Shown piece after piece: positions 24,722 through 38,100 of a stretch of 64,000 nucleotides of DNA; within the stretch, counting starts at the first letter, position 1, and each line of letters starts with the position of its first letter. Below the pieces are notes generated by a model. It was not told the DNA's origin, made no database searches, and saw only the letters and a list, made by a program, of their open reading frames with translations. The stretch comes from Gossypium raimondii (lineage: Eukaryota; Streptophyta; Magnoliopsida; Malvales; Malvaceae). The position numbers and the translations under genes are program-made. The DNA lies in the NCBI RefSeq assembly GCF_025698545.1, contig NC_068576.1:54534094-54598093 (forward strand), given 5' to 3'.

Positions 24722-27700
24722 CTAATCCCACTCTTCCCCACCAGACATCAACCTAAGTTGTTGTTGCAACTGCATAATGACAATGAAATTATCAGAGCTG
24801 ATGGATAACTTTTCCTTCTTCGCATTTTAGATTATTAAGGAAAATATCGAGAAAGAACAGATGAATCAAGTTTCGAGCAATGGAAGGGGGTGGCACGCTT
24901 AAACTAGGTCCAGAATCAACATCAGATCTTGAGTGTATCGTACTTGCACACGACCATGAAATAAAGTAGAGGCAACATAAAGCCTGAAAATGTATTTAGA
25001 TAACCATCATGCAACTCACTTGATCATATTTTAACTTTTCAGCAATCAATTCATCAGTCAAACTCATCATTCTGCAACAAGTGTTCAAGGAAGAGAGTAT
25101 CAGAAGAAACTTGTATACATAGGTGGGAAAGAATGGCTTCCACTTGGTAACAGATTCCCAACAACTAACCTCGACTGTAGCTCTGAGATCTTGCCAAGCA
25201 GTAAACGCTCCCTCTCAGAGGCTGCTGTTTTCACCTATTGACAAAGAAGACCAGATAAGGAAGGAAGAATAACCTGCTAGATATTAGTCATAATTAAGAA
25301 TAGATAAAAGGTTCTTACATTTCCATTGCTCTCAGAACAACGAGGTAGAGGAGGCAACTTTCCATTTTGAGCGGCTGGGAAAACAAAAAGAGAAACATAT
25401 TAACACTACAAGCAGTGTACTTCCTAATTTAAACATGTAACTGTGATAGACCAATCTTTCACTGACCATCTACAAACTCAGCTGGCTGCAATGTATTCAA
25501 CAAATTCACAATAAGATCCTAGCATTCCAGAACAACTTCTAGTGAGAACATTGTCTTTAAGGCAAGAAAGTATGGATCAGCGAAATGATTGTCCCAACTC
25601 CAAATCTTTACCTGTTGAGCAGAGGTTTGCTGGAAAAGATTCTGAAGGTGACTCATAACAATTGAGGTGGGCATGTTACCATTGGTCAAATCCTTGGGGG
25701 AATGATTGTTAGGCTGAAAAACAGGGAGGGGTGGGGTAACTGTAAGCAGACAAATTAATGACATAGTGCAGCAGCATAATAAGCAGCTAAACATGTTCCA
25801 CCACCGGAATGTTGGAGCCACGTAAAAGATTAAATGAATTTACACTGAAGTGTGGTTATTAACCCCTATTAATGTGAAACAACATATATTCTTCTTGTTG
25901 CTACCATATACCTCATTATAATATAAATCGTAGAAAACAAAATCAGTTGAGTGAGGCTAGTATTTTGTGAGCCTTTCAGAAGGCATGCGCCTCAATAAAG
26001 GTGTATCCCATGGAAGGCACTTTCTCTAATTTGTGCCAACCTTGTTACCTAGGCACATGCCTTAACAATGGCTCCTCCATTTATAACACATCCTTAAGCT
26101 TCAAGATGGAAGATGTTAAAATAAAACAGTGCATAATTCACATTAAACCATGTTGAGGAGAAGATCTAGTGCACGAACCGCTTGTTTGTATTCAAGTATC
26201 CAATCACCTACACTAGCAGACTTTCTGAGAGGCGAAGTCTGAAACCCAAGAAGAGAGAGAGCAACCAGTAAGAACTGGACAATTAATATTGTTAATAGAA
26301 GGATATTTAAGCAAAGACCACTAACCAACCTGTGACGACCGGCGCGAAACTGAACTTAGAGGAATATCCTATGGAACATTATTTGATTAGTGAAGTTGCA
26401 AAAGAGAACTAATATAGCAAAATTGAACCTTACCTTTACAAGATCTAAATTTTCAGATGTTACTGAAAATCGACCTTTTATTTGCACCAGATTAGCCTTT
26501 GACTTGTCATCCAGAGAATCCCTAAACCCTGTCAAAGGAGGAAAATAATGATACTATATATATTTAAAGTAGCACCGGTGGTGAAGCCGGTGACACAAAA
26601 AAACAATATTTCTAAATGCCATGAATTTATTACCTCCAGATGATTTAATTGGAGCTGATAAACTGTTTGCAGATGCTCGAGTAGGAAGCATCAACGGACC
26701 ACTAAAGCTTGGTGCTTTACGAACTAGGCAAACTCTCTCATTCACTTGTGAAATTTCATTTTCAAACCTAATCATCAACAAGCATTAACTCCGCATCCTA
26801 CAGTTTCTCTTCTATTTTAAAAGATTTATAAATTATTTTCTTAAATTAAATTAGACAAGACTTTGTCACACATGTAAACGCAGTTGCTGTAACCTTAAAT
26901 TAGACAAGACCAAAGCACTAATACCAGCAACTATATTAAAATTTACGCTTATGCAAGTATGCAATCAATGCTATGCTGAATCAACTCAAAACCCTAATAT
27001 GCTATAAGCAAACTAAAATTAGAACCAAATGTGCTACATGTTAATGCATAAACATCATCAGATAACAATTAATTGGAGAAAAGGAAAAGGTTGAGATCAC
27101 TTCTTAAATAATAATAATAATAAGATAAATCAAATGGCTAAGCAAGCCTAAATATGAACTATCACCAACCTTTCTGAGTTATGAACCCGCTCAGAAGATG
27201 AATGATTAAGAATAGCACCAGGTGTGAGTGGCCCACTTTGGGTTTGCCTAGGTTTCACTGATTTAGCCCCGGTCATGACCACATCCTTTTCTGAAGTTGA
27301 TGCCATAATATCAATGCCTGAACCATTTTTCCTCAAACCCTTCTCGTGCAGGCCAGCCTCAACTATATCACATTCTGGGTTCTTTCCCTTTCCATTCAAG
27401 CAATCAGACTGTAATAAGTCAATGGTCATTGGTTCTCCAAATTCAGACTGAGATACTTCCCTACTTAAATTCAATGTTCCCAAACCAGATCCACAGTAAG
27501 CTTCAGCCTGTCAGCAACACCAGGAACCCATTAACATAGTTTACAATAAGGGACAAATAAGGAAAAAAAAACAATTTCAAGCTGCATAAGTAAAAAAAGA
27601 AATACCACTTTAATCATTTATCACAAATCACCGAGGGGGGGAACTACACAACTACCTTATGACCAAAGCTTGATTTCATGCTTTCATCATCATCTTTGCA

Positions 27701-30700
27701 CTCATGAATATCATCATCATCACGCACCTTAGCATGTTAAAGTAGAAAAATTATTATAAATTGAATAACTGATGTAACTGACAGAGAAATTACTTCTCAC
27801 ATTATATGTCTGAATTAAAATCTTTAGTATTAAAGATTAAAACTAAATATGTGGCCTACCAGAGATGCTTGCGCTTTCAAATCCTCAATATCGAAATTCC
27901 AGGCACTAACTCCTCTTTGGTACTCGCTCTGACAAGCAGAAGAAAAGGTAACACCCCAAGCAGTAAAAAAGCACAAATGTCCCCAAGTGGACAACCCAAT
28001 AGTTAAAAATTTCACGGATATGTTATGAGAAGAAAAGAATCTGATTTATCTAAGACAATAATGACTTCTGATTGATGACTGCTAACCTGTGATATAGCTT
28101 CTTGTTCTGCTGAAGGCATTTTCTTTAGAGCTAGTTGTGCAGCATCTTTAAGCTGTAAAATTTCAGACAAAAAAGAAAAGCATTAAACAAATATGATGGC
28201 AAAAGAAGCAAAATACCTGCATTGTGGCAGTGTGATCACTAACCTGAAGGGATTTCACACGATTCCAAAGTGGTGGCAGACCAGCAAATAATTTCTTCAC
28301 AGAGAGCTCAGGAGGCTTTGCATGCTTGAAAAAGGAGTGTTTTAATAATTTCTCTGCAGTCGGCCTCTTTGTTTGATCTTTCACCAGGCACATTGCAACC
28401 ATTTCTTTGAAAGACTGATCACAGCTGGAAGTCCTTTAATTAGAAATTTGCTATGACAAGTAAGCAATTGCAAAACACCACTGAAGGCACCAACCAGTGT
28501 TTTACATACATAATGACAAATAACATGTCTATCATTATTCTTGTGTAGCCGGAAAGAACAGCAGTACCTTAGAGAACTTCTTATCACGATCATAATCAAG
28601 TCCTGGAGGAGCATTTTGTATTGTCATCAAGAGAACCTGTTAATGTTGGAAAAAAAAAAGGTTGTGAACATATATAAAAGTTGATTAAAAACTCATGATA
28701 GCAAACCCTCACTGTGCAGCACTCAAATAAATTCTTGTTATATTTTCAATGGAGTTTTAATACCTTCATTGGGGGATATTTTGAGAAAGGTGCATGACCA
28801 TGAGCCAACTCCAATGCTGTTATACCAAAAGACCATATATCAGCCCTGTGCCAGGAAAAAAAAAAGCAATTAACGAATTACAGAATTAACGTGGAATAAA
28901 AATGTACCATTTCCTTAAAGGTACCAAGAAATGCATCAACATAGCATGCAACTGAGCCAAATTCAATGCAACCCAAGCATACTAGCCAGTAGCTATATAA
29001 ACTTTAGCCAGACTCCCACAATACCATTTGAAGATTCAGAATACAGATTACAATTTACATGCAAAAGTGGTAACTTTGAGGCACATAAGTGCTTTCATAG
29101 AAAGCCCAGATGTGTGGATAAAGTGAAGTTTTGTGTTTCAGAACAAATGTCGCTCAGACCAAATTCATGAGTCCTTGTAGGTTCAAACTCATGAGTCATG
29201 ACCACCCCTTGCCACACTGAAGCAGAAAATACTTGTGTACACTAAGATGTCGTGCTTATGCAACATTGTAAGGTGACAATGGATTTAAGTGAAATTCTAA
29301 GACCTTAACTTTAGTGAAGACTGAACACTCACTTGGAGTTATATCCACTTCCAGGCTGCAAGACCTCTGGTGCCATCCTGAAAGAAAGGATAAATAGGAA
29401 TATCAGAGTACATGAGGAGCTGAAGAGAAGGGTAATAGTTAGACAGATTTGACAAAGATAGCTCACCAGCAAGGAGTCCCAACAAAGGTATTTCTAGAAC
29501 GTTGTCTATCTCCTGCATCAAACATGCAAGCTGAAACACCAAAGTCAGCAAGCTTTACTGTGCCATTGTTATCAAGCAGTATATTTCCAGCCTGTAATGC
29601 CAATTAAATAGAACTTAAATAAAATAATGGTGAATCCAATCAGATAACATAATGCCAACTTCCGTAAGGCACTGACCTTAACATCCCGATGAATATGTCC
29701 TTGTCGATGAAGATAATCCAGAGCTTTGAGAGTTTCTTTCAGAACAGAACCAATAGCAGGCTCTTCGAAACCGTCTGGATATGCTGACTTCATGAGGTGC
29801 AAACAGGAACCCTCTGACATGAAAGGCATGACTACCCAAAGATTATGGTCAACCACAAAAGAACAATATGCCCAAATAACATTTGGGTGATCAATCAAAC
29901 TCATTGTTTGAGCTTCCCGGCGTATATCATCCTGCAAAACAGCATTAAGAAAGCCTGTTAAGAGCCAATAGATCACATGAAGAGCAGAAAATATGGATCT
30001 AAATATACCACTCATGATACTACCAATTATTAAAGCCTCTAAACAATATCACAAAAGATCCCAATAGCCAAAAAAGATTTTTGGTACACATACTTGAGTG
30101 ATTGTATTACTACCAAAAGTAGAAAATTCCCATAGAACGATCAATAGTAATGAAACAAGCAAGCATACAAGATGTTTGGTACACATGAACTGGATCTAAG
30201 GCCTGGCCTGGATTGAGAGGAAACTAGGGAAAGGAAAAGGAAGGTTTCTAGTGTGGTACTGTGTCCCTTATTTAGATAACATTTTAACATGATAAAATCC
30301 CAACACAAGCAAGTCCAAACTTTTAAACTCTTATTATACTTGGAATGGAATCCTCCTGATCTCTCAATACTTCCTCAAGTTGAGAAGCAAAAATTCTATG
30401 AAAACAAGATCATATCTCTTTTTTTTTTTAAAGTAAGATTATATCCTTGAATATCAAGTAGACAATAATTCTATTCCTCTATGCAAGTATTCCAGATTTA
30501 TACAATTTAAAAACAAAAGAAAGAAAATATCAGGGACCCAGGATGACACGTTTCGAAGTAATCTCAGCTTTAAGTAACCATATAATGTTGATAGACTACT
30601 TTAAGAGCACACAGTAGCAAAAGCAGTTCAGCACTAAAATGCCTAATCTAAATCAATGGCGTAGATGCTAAAAGAAAGATAACTCTAATTTGAATGAAAT

Positions 30701-31917
30701 ATTTCGGATAACACTATTAAATATTATTTCTTTGCTTCCTCAGAAATAATTAATGATAGACGATAAAAAGAACAAGTTTCAACTTTACACAAGTTCAAAA
30801 GGAACAAAAACCAAGCACCATATGGAGTGATAGAAACAAGCACATACAAAGTGTTAGAGAACTAATGAAAAAAGGAATATTGATTATCGATCCAGTTCGT
30901 CTGTCGGTAAAAAATGATGGACAATTTATTCTATATCAAACTATAAGTATTTTGTTGGTTCATAAAAATAAACACCAAATTAATCAAAGATACCAAGAAA
31001 AAAACTATATTGATAAAAATCATTTTTATGAATTTATTGCAAGACATCAAAAAATGACTGAAAATAAAGACAAAAATCATTATGATTTGTTTGTTCCTGA
31101 AAATATTTTATCCCCTAACCACCGGCGAGAATTGCGAATTCGAATTTCTTTCAATTCAAGGGATAAAAATTATGTGACCCAAATCCCGTTTGATCCGACC
31201 TGAAAAGTTCGAGATGCAACTCTCTTATTAAAGAAATAAAATTAGAGATCTGTGGCGGGCTACGGCCTCGGGCCGAACCCCATCCACCACTAAACTCGAC
31301 TAGGAATGCGACCGGAGGTGCGCCCCCATGGTATGGACCATGTCCCACAAGTTGAATCTGTATATCACTATACTTTTTTCTATTAGACATTGATTATATC
31401 AGGGATGTTTAACTTCCAAGTAAAATCTTCCCGTTCTTATTTTTCTTTCTTACTGCTTTGGGGTCATTACTATTGCCATTATTGACATATAGTATAATAC
31501 AAAGCTTCAATTTGATCATGTTCAAGGTATAACAAACTCCGAAAAAATCCAAAGAAACGAGCTTCAATAATAAAAAGTAAGAATATCAGAATTCCATTCA
31601 ACTCGACCAAAAACAATCACTGAAATCCACAATCAAATCAAATTCAATCAAACGAGATCTCTATCCAAAACTAACTAAAATGAAATCAAGTAAGCTCATT
31701 TATTTGACTAGAGACAGTTAAACTAAAAGAAAAATTCGAAAAAAAAAACACAAACCAGATTACTGTTGCAACGATCGAGATCCAAGCATTTCACAGCTAT
31801 GATGTCGTTAGTAGGAAGGAAGATCGCTCTATAAACAGTAGCACTGGCGCCATAACCAACCTCTTCTAGAAGCTTGTAATCGCTAGGATTCGCTGAGTAA
31901 CTCCGACTTCCTCCCAT
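24722..31917 (-). CDS. Ste20/GCK-type (OSR1/BLUS1-like) serine/threonine kinase
   Basis: Twenty-one coding exons read on the minus strand: 31917-31756, 29931-29677, 29591-29467, 29377-29333, 28845-28764, 28636-28568, 28414-28244, 28152-28087, 27928-27860, 27727-27656, 27507-27170, 26767-26634, 26528-26434, 26368-26330, 26238-26149, 25713-25612, 25485-25467, 25374-25319, 25234-25170, 25071-25020 and 24769-24722. All phases close, giving 717 residues. Kinase domain: glycine loop [11 protein letters not shown], lysine in IIAVKCLD, catalytic HIHRDVKAGNILL, DFG in LADFGVSA, then [13 protein letters not shown] and a GCK-type C-lobe. The tail is Ser-rich with a C-terminal coiled coil ([18 protein letters not shown]). 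It resembles plant FRAY/OSR1-like kinases related to BLUS1; the substrate is unknown. Intron 1 (about 1.8 kb) carries a plastid insertion. The start MGGSRSYS was preferred over an in-frame ATG 54 bases upstream. Confidence 0.95.
30845..31165 (+). pseudogene. ycf1: Nuclear plastid DNA insertion: ycf1 (TIC214) 3' fragment
   Basis: The plus strand reads a 112-codon frame (30865-31203) whose first ~100 residues match the C-terminal part of the plastid ycf1/TIC214 product from memory: [35 protein letters not shown] and VPENILSP are characteristic. Resemblance stops near 31165; the next ~150 bases (GC-rich GGCGGGCTACGGCCTCGG region) are not plastid ycf1. It lies in intron 1 of the Ste20-like kinase, antisense to it. 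A nuclear copy of an organelle gene fragment is the simplest reading; it would not be expected to be translated. Confidence 0.75.
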
Positions 31918-32121
31918 TCTCCGCAAAACCTGAAGCCTTAAACCGCCCTTTGGAAAAAATAACCAAATCACTAGCAGTCGAGTAATCGACGTTGAACGCC
32001 GGCGGCGGAGTAATTAAAGTAAAACAACCGAAGTGAAAATTAAAAAGGCGGCTTCTTCTTTTTTAATTATTGATTGGTGAAGTGGTTATTTGATCGGTTG
32101 ACCGCCATGAGTAGCGATATT

Positions 32122-32134
32122 GGGGGGGGGGGGG
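32122..32134. repeat. G13 homopolymer near the kinase promoter
   Basis: Thirteen consecutive G about 205 bases upstream of the kinase ATG. Confidence 0.95.
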
Positions 32135-32169
32135 ACTGATTTGAGGGAGAAGAGAGATAACCGGGGTGG

Positions 32170-32220
32170 GTGCTGACGTGGCTTTTATGTTAGGTGATTA
32201 GGATTTTGACACGTGGCCTT
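32170..32220 (-). promoter_or_regulatory. Pair of ACGT-core elements (G-box-like) upstream of the kinase
   Basis: GCTGACGTGGCTTTT and TGACACGTGGCCTTG lie about 35 bases apart, 255-300 bases before the kinase start. CACGTGGC is a classic G-box/ABRE core bound by plant bZIP and bHLH proteins. Regulation by light or ABA is inference. Confidence 0.4.
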
Positions 32221-33017
32221 GATGCTTTCATCACTTCCGTGAACTGTTTGATCATTTTAATATTTTTCTCTCTTTTTTCTTTTTCTTTTAATTTTCTATC
32301 CGGATAAGGAAAAATATAATTTTTTGATTAGGTGATATTCATGAATAAATTATAAATCATAGTTATGTAAACTGTATTGATTTTAATGTATATAACATTA
32401 TATAAAAACTATTAAATTGGATGATGTCAATCAATAGAAGACGAAAGATAGAAAACTACAACAAAGCAAATAAAACCCGATTATAGAAGTGAAGGGTTAT
32501 GGATGGTCATATCAAAGATAAGTTCAAGCATCATCTTGTACATGCACCTAAATGAACATTCTCAATCATCTAAAGCCTCATATCTGCACCAGAGACGATT
32601 GGATTCAGAATCCATGGCCATCGGCATCTGAAAGTTTCATGTTCTTGATCCAAAGTCCTAATCAAATCACCATTTAATATTCTCAACCATAAATAGGAAA
32701 AGTTTTCCGTGATTCTCTCTCGATAAATTTCATTCAAATCTTACTAAACCCTGTAAGTTAATGCCAAATTTGGTAAGCATTTCAGTTTTATTGGGTTGAT
32801 TTGTTGCCAATTGCAGCTTAGCCAGGCCTCATTTATGTCATTAAAAAAAGCAAATATTTTGGCAAGTATTTTTCCCCAATAATTCGTTTGTTACAATAAA
32901 TCACTCGAATTGGAGTTTCACAAAATTCCCAAATTTGGGTAACTAATAAAAGATTAACACAACCTTGGAATATAAATTCCCCAAGGTAAATGTTTTTTTT
33001 TTTTGTTTTTAACAGTG

Positions 33018-33770
33018 TCAAAGTAATCGCATGCGCCTCAAGCTTTTGGCAGTGGCTTTAGAAACAAAATATCCAACCCCGAAGCACATGATCCAAATGC
33101 CCACATCAAAGGCCCAGCTTACACCCGCCGCTTCTATATCCACCTCTTCTCCCCCACCGTCCGCTTCTCCACAACTGCAACAGAATCCACCGTCCCTTTC
33201 ACTTTCTCCTTCTCTCTCCTCTGGAATATCCTCCAGCTGATCGAACCCCACCCTCCTGTTTTTTCTACACTTCCTCACTACCATCTCCACCCTCTCCCCC
33301 ATCGCCAGGTCTCCCTCCACCGCCACGCAAACGTCCGCAACCGCCGCTTTACCGCCTATCATTTCGGTATTGCCACTCTCCAGCGCGCACTTGCATTCCA
33401 TTTTCCACTTTTCTTCTTCTCTCCTTAAAACCCCGTTCAACACCTTTTCCTCTCTCGAGTAAACCTCGAACCGGACCCTATCCCCGGCCCGAACCCGCTC
33501 CCTGCTCCCATATATCGCCTCTCCGTCCCTCGTCTTCAATTTCACCAATCGATGGAGTGTCACGAACGCGGGAGAACCGGATCGGATAATGGAGCCGGAA
33601 ATTTCTAGCCGCGCCGTGTCATTGATTCTTGGTGGGAAGAGTAGAGTGAGCGAATCGGATAACGGGTCGGCACATGAATCGAAACCCGAAAATCGAACGA
33701 AGAAAGCTTTGATCTTCAGAAGACTTTGATCGCCGGAGCGAAAGTCGTAATAATCCGCAGATCTGCACAT
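33018..33770 (-). CDS. Plant-specific protein with C-terminal membrane anchor, unknown function
   Basis: Intronless, 250 residues from ATG 33770. The longer open frame upstream adds an Arg-rich leader that is probably 5' UTR. The N-terminus MCRSADYYDFRSGDQSLLKI is followed by a beta-rich-looking central region with many short charged strands (LTLLFPPRINDTARLEISGS, RVRAGDRVRFEVYSREEKVL), an acidic Cys-containing segment (GGFCCSCGEADGGGEE), and one hydrophobic helix near the end (FDVGIWIMCFGVGYFVS) with a basic tail KSLRRMRLL. This layout fits a tail-anchored or single-pass membrane protein facing the cytosol. I know similar sequences only as uncharacterised plant proteins. High GC compared with flanks supports coding. 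Confidence 0.82.
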   Translation of the reverse strand: MCRSADYYDFRSGDQSLLKIKAFFVRFSGFDSCADPLSDSLTLLFPPRINDTARLEISGSIIRSGSPAFVTLHRLVKLKTRDGEAIYGSRERVRAGDRVRFEVYSREEKVLNGVLRREEEKWKMECKCALESGNTEMIGGKAAVADVCVAVEGDLAMGERVEMVVRKCRKNRRVGFDQLEDIPEEREGESERDGGFCCSCGEADGGGEEVDIEAAGVSWAFDVGIWIMCFGVGYFVSKATAKSLRRMRLL

Positions 33771-35118
33771 AATTTTGTAGTTCCTTTTGGAATGAAGATG
33801 ACTTTTAATGGATTCATATTCATATATGAATATAGAAATGGGATTTAGTCGGCGCCGCCGGCAGAGTAGACGTCGGTTTTGGAGAGTGAAACGAGTGGAA
33901 AGCACACGGTATTTGGTGGTGACGTGGAGAAGAAGACAAAAATATCTGCGGCTTGTCGGATTAGACTGGAGTTGCAGACCTGACTTTTGGTGGAGTTAAT
34001 TATCTAGTACTTTGCGCAGTAGAGAAAGAAAATGGTTCTTTGGTTTGATGAGAATGGACGGTCGATGATCTCGTTCTGTTAATTAGGTTGGGCTTTTTTT
34101 ATTATCAAATAATAATCATTTTCATTCCACAAGTGAAGTGATCACACGGTCAAACGAGGACAAATTTCTCGTAATAACAAAGTTTAATAAAGTCATAGAC
34201 TTCAATTCAATACAAGATAAAACGTGAAAGGTAAGTAAAACTGTAAAACCCGAAGAGAAAAAATAAATTAAATTATTAGTCATTTAATTTTAAAAATTAT
34301 AAAATAATTATTTAATTATTTAAAATTTAAAATTTTCATTTAAATCATTGAACTATTCAAAAGTTCTTATTTAAATTATTGAGCTATTAAGTTTTAAACG
34401 ATTTTAGTATGCATATTTATGATGTTTAAAGTTATTCTATAAAAAAATTTAAAACTAAATAAGAAGAAAAATTTTCCAATTGATATAGACAGTGTAAATA
34501 GAGATGATATAACAGCGATTTTAATAGTTCAATAACTTATATAAAAAAATTTTAATTAATTCAAGTCTCCTCCCAATATTATTCAAAATAATAAAAAAAT
34601 TTCTCTCCACTGATAGTGGAGGCAAAGACTCCATACGTTTTCAGCCGTGGAATTTAGTTCGACTGAATGGAGTCCAATGTGATTTAAGAAAATTTTCACA
34701 TCACAAAAAAGTTATTAAAAAATCGAAATTTTATTCTTTAATTAACATACTAGTGATTATTTTTGCAAATAAACTGAACAATGGGAAAGAACTGACACAT
34801 AAAGAACAGTAGAAGTTGGCAAGTTTCTGTCATTTCAATAATTGCAAGCAAACAAAGCTAAAAACATTTTAAATAGCTGATTTCTCAGCGTTTGCCACCA
34901 TCACCCAGATGAAGTATCGAGTGCGGGCAATATAACATAGTAGATGTAAATCCCATAATTTACTTGGTTCAGGGTATTCGCCTATCAAAACACTTTGTTT
35001 CAGGCTGAAATGTCAAATAACTTGGATCCCTTCTTTAATTTAGGGTTCCATAAATGTAGCAAGGAGTTGAGTTGGGGAAAAATCAGTGAAAAAAAAGGGC
35101 AGGCAGAGTGGTTTGGTC
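33771..35118. other. Intergenic spacer
   Basis: Promoter of the preceding minus-strand gene at the left; 3' UTR of the RabGAP gene at the right (about 34850-35118). The AT-rich middle holds no recognised gene or element. Confidence 0.4.
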
Positions 35119-38100
35119 TTAAATCTTGTCATGTAGGTTGACCACTAAATCATGGGCATCGTCGAGAAGTTTCCAGACATCCAGATGTCCGGCCATACTA
35201 TTGCATTCTCTCATTATCTCATCCATGCTGCTATACTTTTCTATGATTAACTTCCTCCTTTGCAAAACACATGCTGCTATTGCATAAAGCAGGAGATCAT
35301 CAGTAGGGGGAGCACGAAGTCTCATCCTCCCCCAAGCAGACCTTGCAATGCCGGCACGGATAGCTGCTTGGTCTGCCCACATCACTTCCCAGAGGCAAAG
35401 TGTCTGCTCAAAGTTCAATTCCCTCCTGAAAAGTACTACAACCATCCTATACACAAAAAAGCAGTCTTCAGCTTGAAGCTTCTCGAGGTGTCTATATAGA
35501 TGGTTATCCTTACACTTGATAATCTTGGAGACAATGTTTAACTGTCTTCTAATCCCCACCTCATCAAGTCGGAAATTGTGACGAGCTCTTTTCATGAAAC
35601 CTGCAAAGCACCAGAAGGCCTCAGAGTCATCCTCTACCACTGAGATGATTGGAGAGAGCAGATCACTCATCCCTTGGCAGTAACCTATCTCGGGATCGTA
35701 AAGGGCATAAGCCTCGAGAATAGAAACCAGGCGAGCTGCATGAAAAATCCTGCATGGCTCTAAATCATCATAATCTTTCAACCCAACACTCTCAGCTAAC
35801 CTTTGTGCTTTCATTGTGGATACTGAAGCCTGAGATGGAGAGTAAATGATCCAGTCATCATTTGCCCTCACTGCATCAAGGAGGATAATTCTCCGCCATG
35901 TGGCAAAATCTTCATCAGTGGGGGTTGCAGACCTGCCTTCTATCTGGGAGGGAGAGGAACTACCATTATCATCTTTATGAATATCATTTTCCTCGATTAT
36001 TTCAGAGGAAAGGAGAGGTGTGTTTTCATCTTCTTCAGAGGAGTCAGAATCAGATGATTCTGTCTCACCAGTACAGGCATCTTGACTAATGACTACTCTC
36101 TTACCAACCTCTCCCTCCAGAAATGAATCAGAAGATAAAGAGGTTGGATGACTATGATCACAGACGCGGTGATCAGAATCATCAAACACAGGGCTTCCTC
36201 CCTCGGTGGAGTGGGACCTCCTACCACTAACCATATCCTCCAAGCCTGGAGAATCAAAAACTTGACTGAAACACTCATTGTCTTCATTGCAGACGTTTCC
36301 AGCAGTTCCCTTCAACTTAACACTCTTCTCAGTACGTTTAAGGATTTGGTGGCACCGCTTACGCAATCTTTCATACTCTTTTCTGCATCAGAAATACGTA
36401 AACAAACAGACCTTCAATGAAAGAAAAAAGATGGGGAGAAGGGGAAAACAAATATGGTAAAGTAACAAAGCATTGGCAATTAATCTGTGTGTAAAAGAAG
36501 CACAAGAAAGAAAATAAATGATACCGTTTCTGACTTCTCAAGGAATCTCTTTCTTCCTTTGAACTGTTGAAGTCGTATCTGTTAAGCATGCAGATATCAC
36601 AGTTAGGTGGTGTAACAGGTCATTTATGATCCACTTCTCAAATGCATAAGAAAACATCTCCCAAAAAATTGTGTTTTCCAGATAAATAAGTAATACAAAA
36701 AACGATTACAAATGAAGAAAAACTCAAGCAGCAAGGAAAAGAACTTAAAATGGATGCTTGAAGAATATATAATGCAAATGAATACAATAAATACTCCATT
36801 TCCCCTAAAATGGATGCTTGAAAAACTCGAGCAGCAAGGAAAAGAGCTTAAAATGGATGCTTGCAGAATATATAATGCAAATAGCAACTAGCAAGATAAA
36901 ATTCTTTTAACTCAGGCTTTCTATCCACTAAAGAATCATTGAGACATAAACAGTCAGAAAAGCACCAAGATATGGTAAAAAGATGATACAATGATGTATT
37001 AGAAAAAGGAACCAGGCCACCAGACAGTGATTTGAAAGGAGTAAGCTCATAGAGAGGTCAAAGAAGTAAGAACTAAATAGTTCAAAGAAAGGGAGGTTTA
37101 CTTGAATCAGAGTATAAAATGGTACATAAAAAAAAGTATAAGAATCTTACATTCCGAGGAGGAATGGCCACACCTCTGCTCTAATACTTGGATCAACACC
37201 CTGCATTAAAGGTGCAAAGAATGAATTCTCGAGAAGCAACAAATATCCACTAAAAAAAAACAATACAATGTCTAAGAAAACAAGATGAAGGTAAAGTTTT
37301 AAGTCTAAAGCAAGTTTAAAACATACTCCACTTCGAATTTTTTTCAGAAACTTGACACCACCATCAATGAGTTTCCCATCAGCAGTGAACAAATTCCTCC
37401 ATTGTTTAGGTAGAAGGGCATGTTTTCTTCTCCTGTGGGACCAAGGTGATTTTAGGCTACCCCTGCAGCAAAAGAAACAAATTAATGAATCTTCTATCAA
37501 GATATAGGCTTATGAATAATAGTTCCTATAAGTTTGAATTAAGTTGACAAAACAAAAGCATAGCTTTTTTGGGTTTATGCGTGGTTCGTGAAAGATACAG
37601 TATATGAGCTTAAACACTTCTAAAATTGCAATGCATCATATGTGGAAACAAAGCTTTTGGAACACTAAACTACTAATGCTAAAAGCTAATCAGATACATG
37701 GAAGAGTCAAGACAAGTGTGGGAAAAAAATTAGCTAGTTCTGCAAATATAAACCCATTGCAAGAGTAATTACGATCACTAAGAGAGACCTTAATGAAGAT
37801 GGAAACAAAGAAAAACAACTCCACAGCAACAACTAAAGAATCCAAATTTATAGTAAACATCTATCATGAAGTACTACAAAATCGAGATTCAATGGCTTTT
37901 AATCATGTCTCGGCTAATGAATTAGATTCCGAAAGTGACTACTTCTCCTCCCCAGAAGTTAGAGGAATCACAACACCTTGACTAGTTTGACCAACATAAG
38001 TGTTGAAACAGTTGAGGCTTTCAAAGATAGTTTGAAACTAAGTTGAAAAACGAACCGAATAATAATCAGATTCAGAACCTTCGGAGAGACGAAGAAACAG

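Larger units (their letters stand above)
31918..33017. other. Kinase promoter region and spacer
   Basis: The first ~250 bases contain the kinase 5' UTR and promoter, with a G13 tract at 32122-32134. Two ACGT-core words (GCTGACGTGGC near 32173 and GACACGTGGCC near 32207), of bZIP/G-box type, lie within 300 bases of the start codon. The rest is AT-rich with nothing recognised. Confidence 0.4.

Noticed and set aside
30865-31203. A new nuclear protein-coding gene on the plus strand
   Set aside because: The sequence is ycf1-like and lies in an intron; a plastid DNA insertion explains the open frame.
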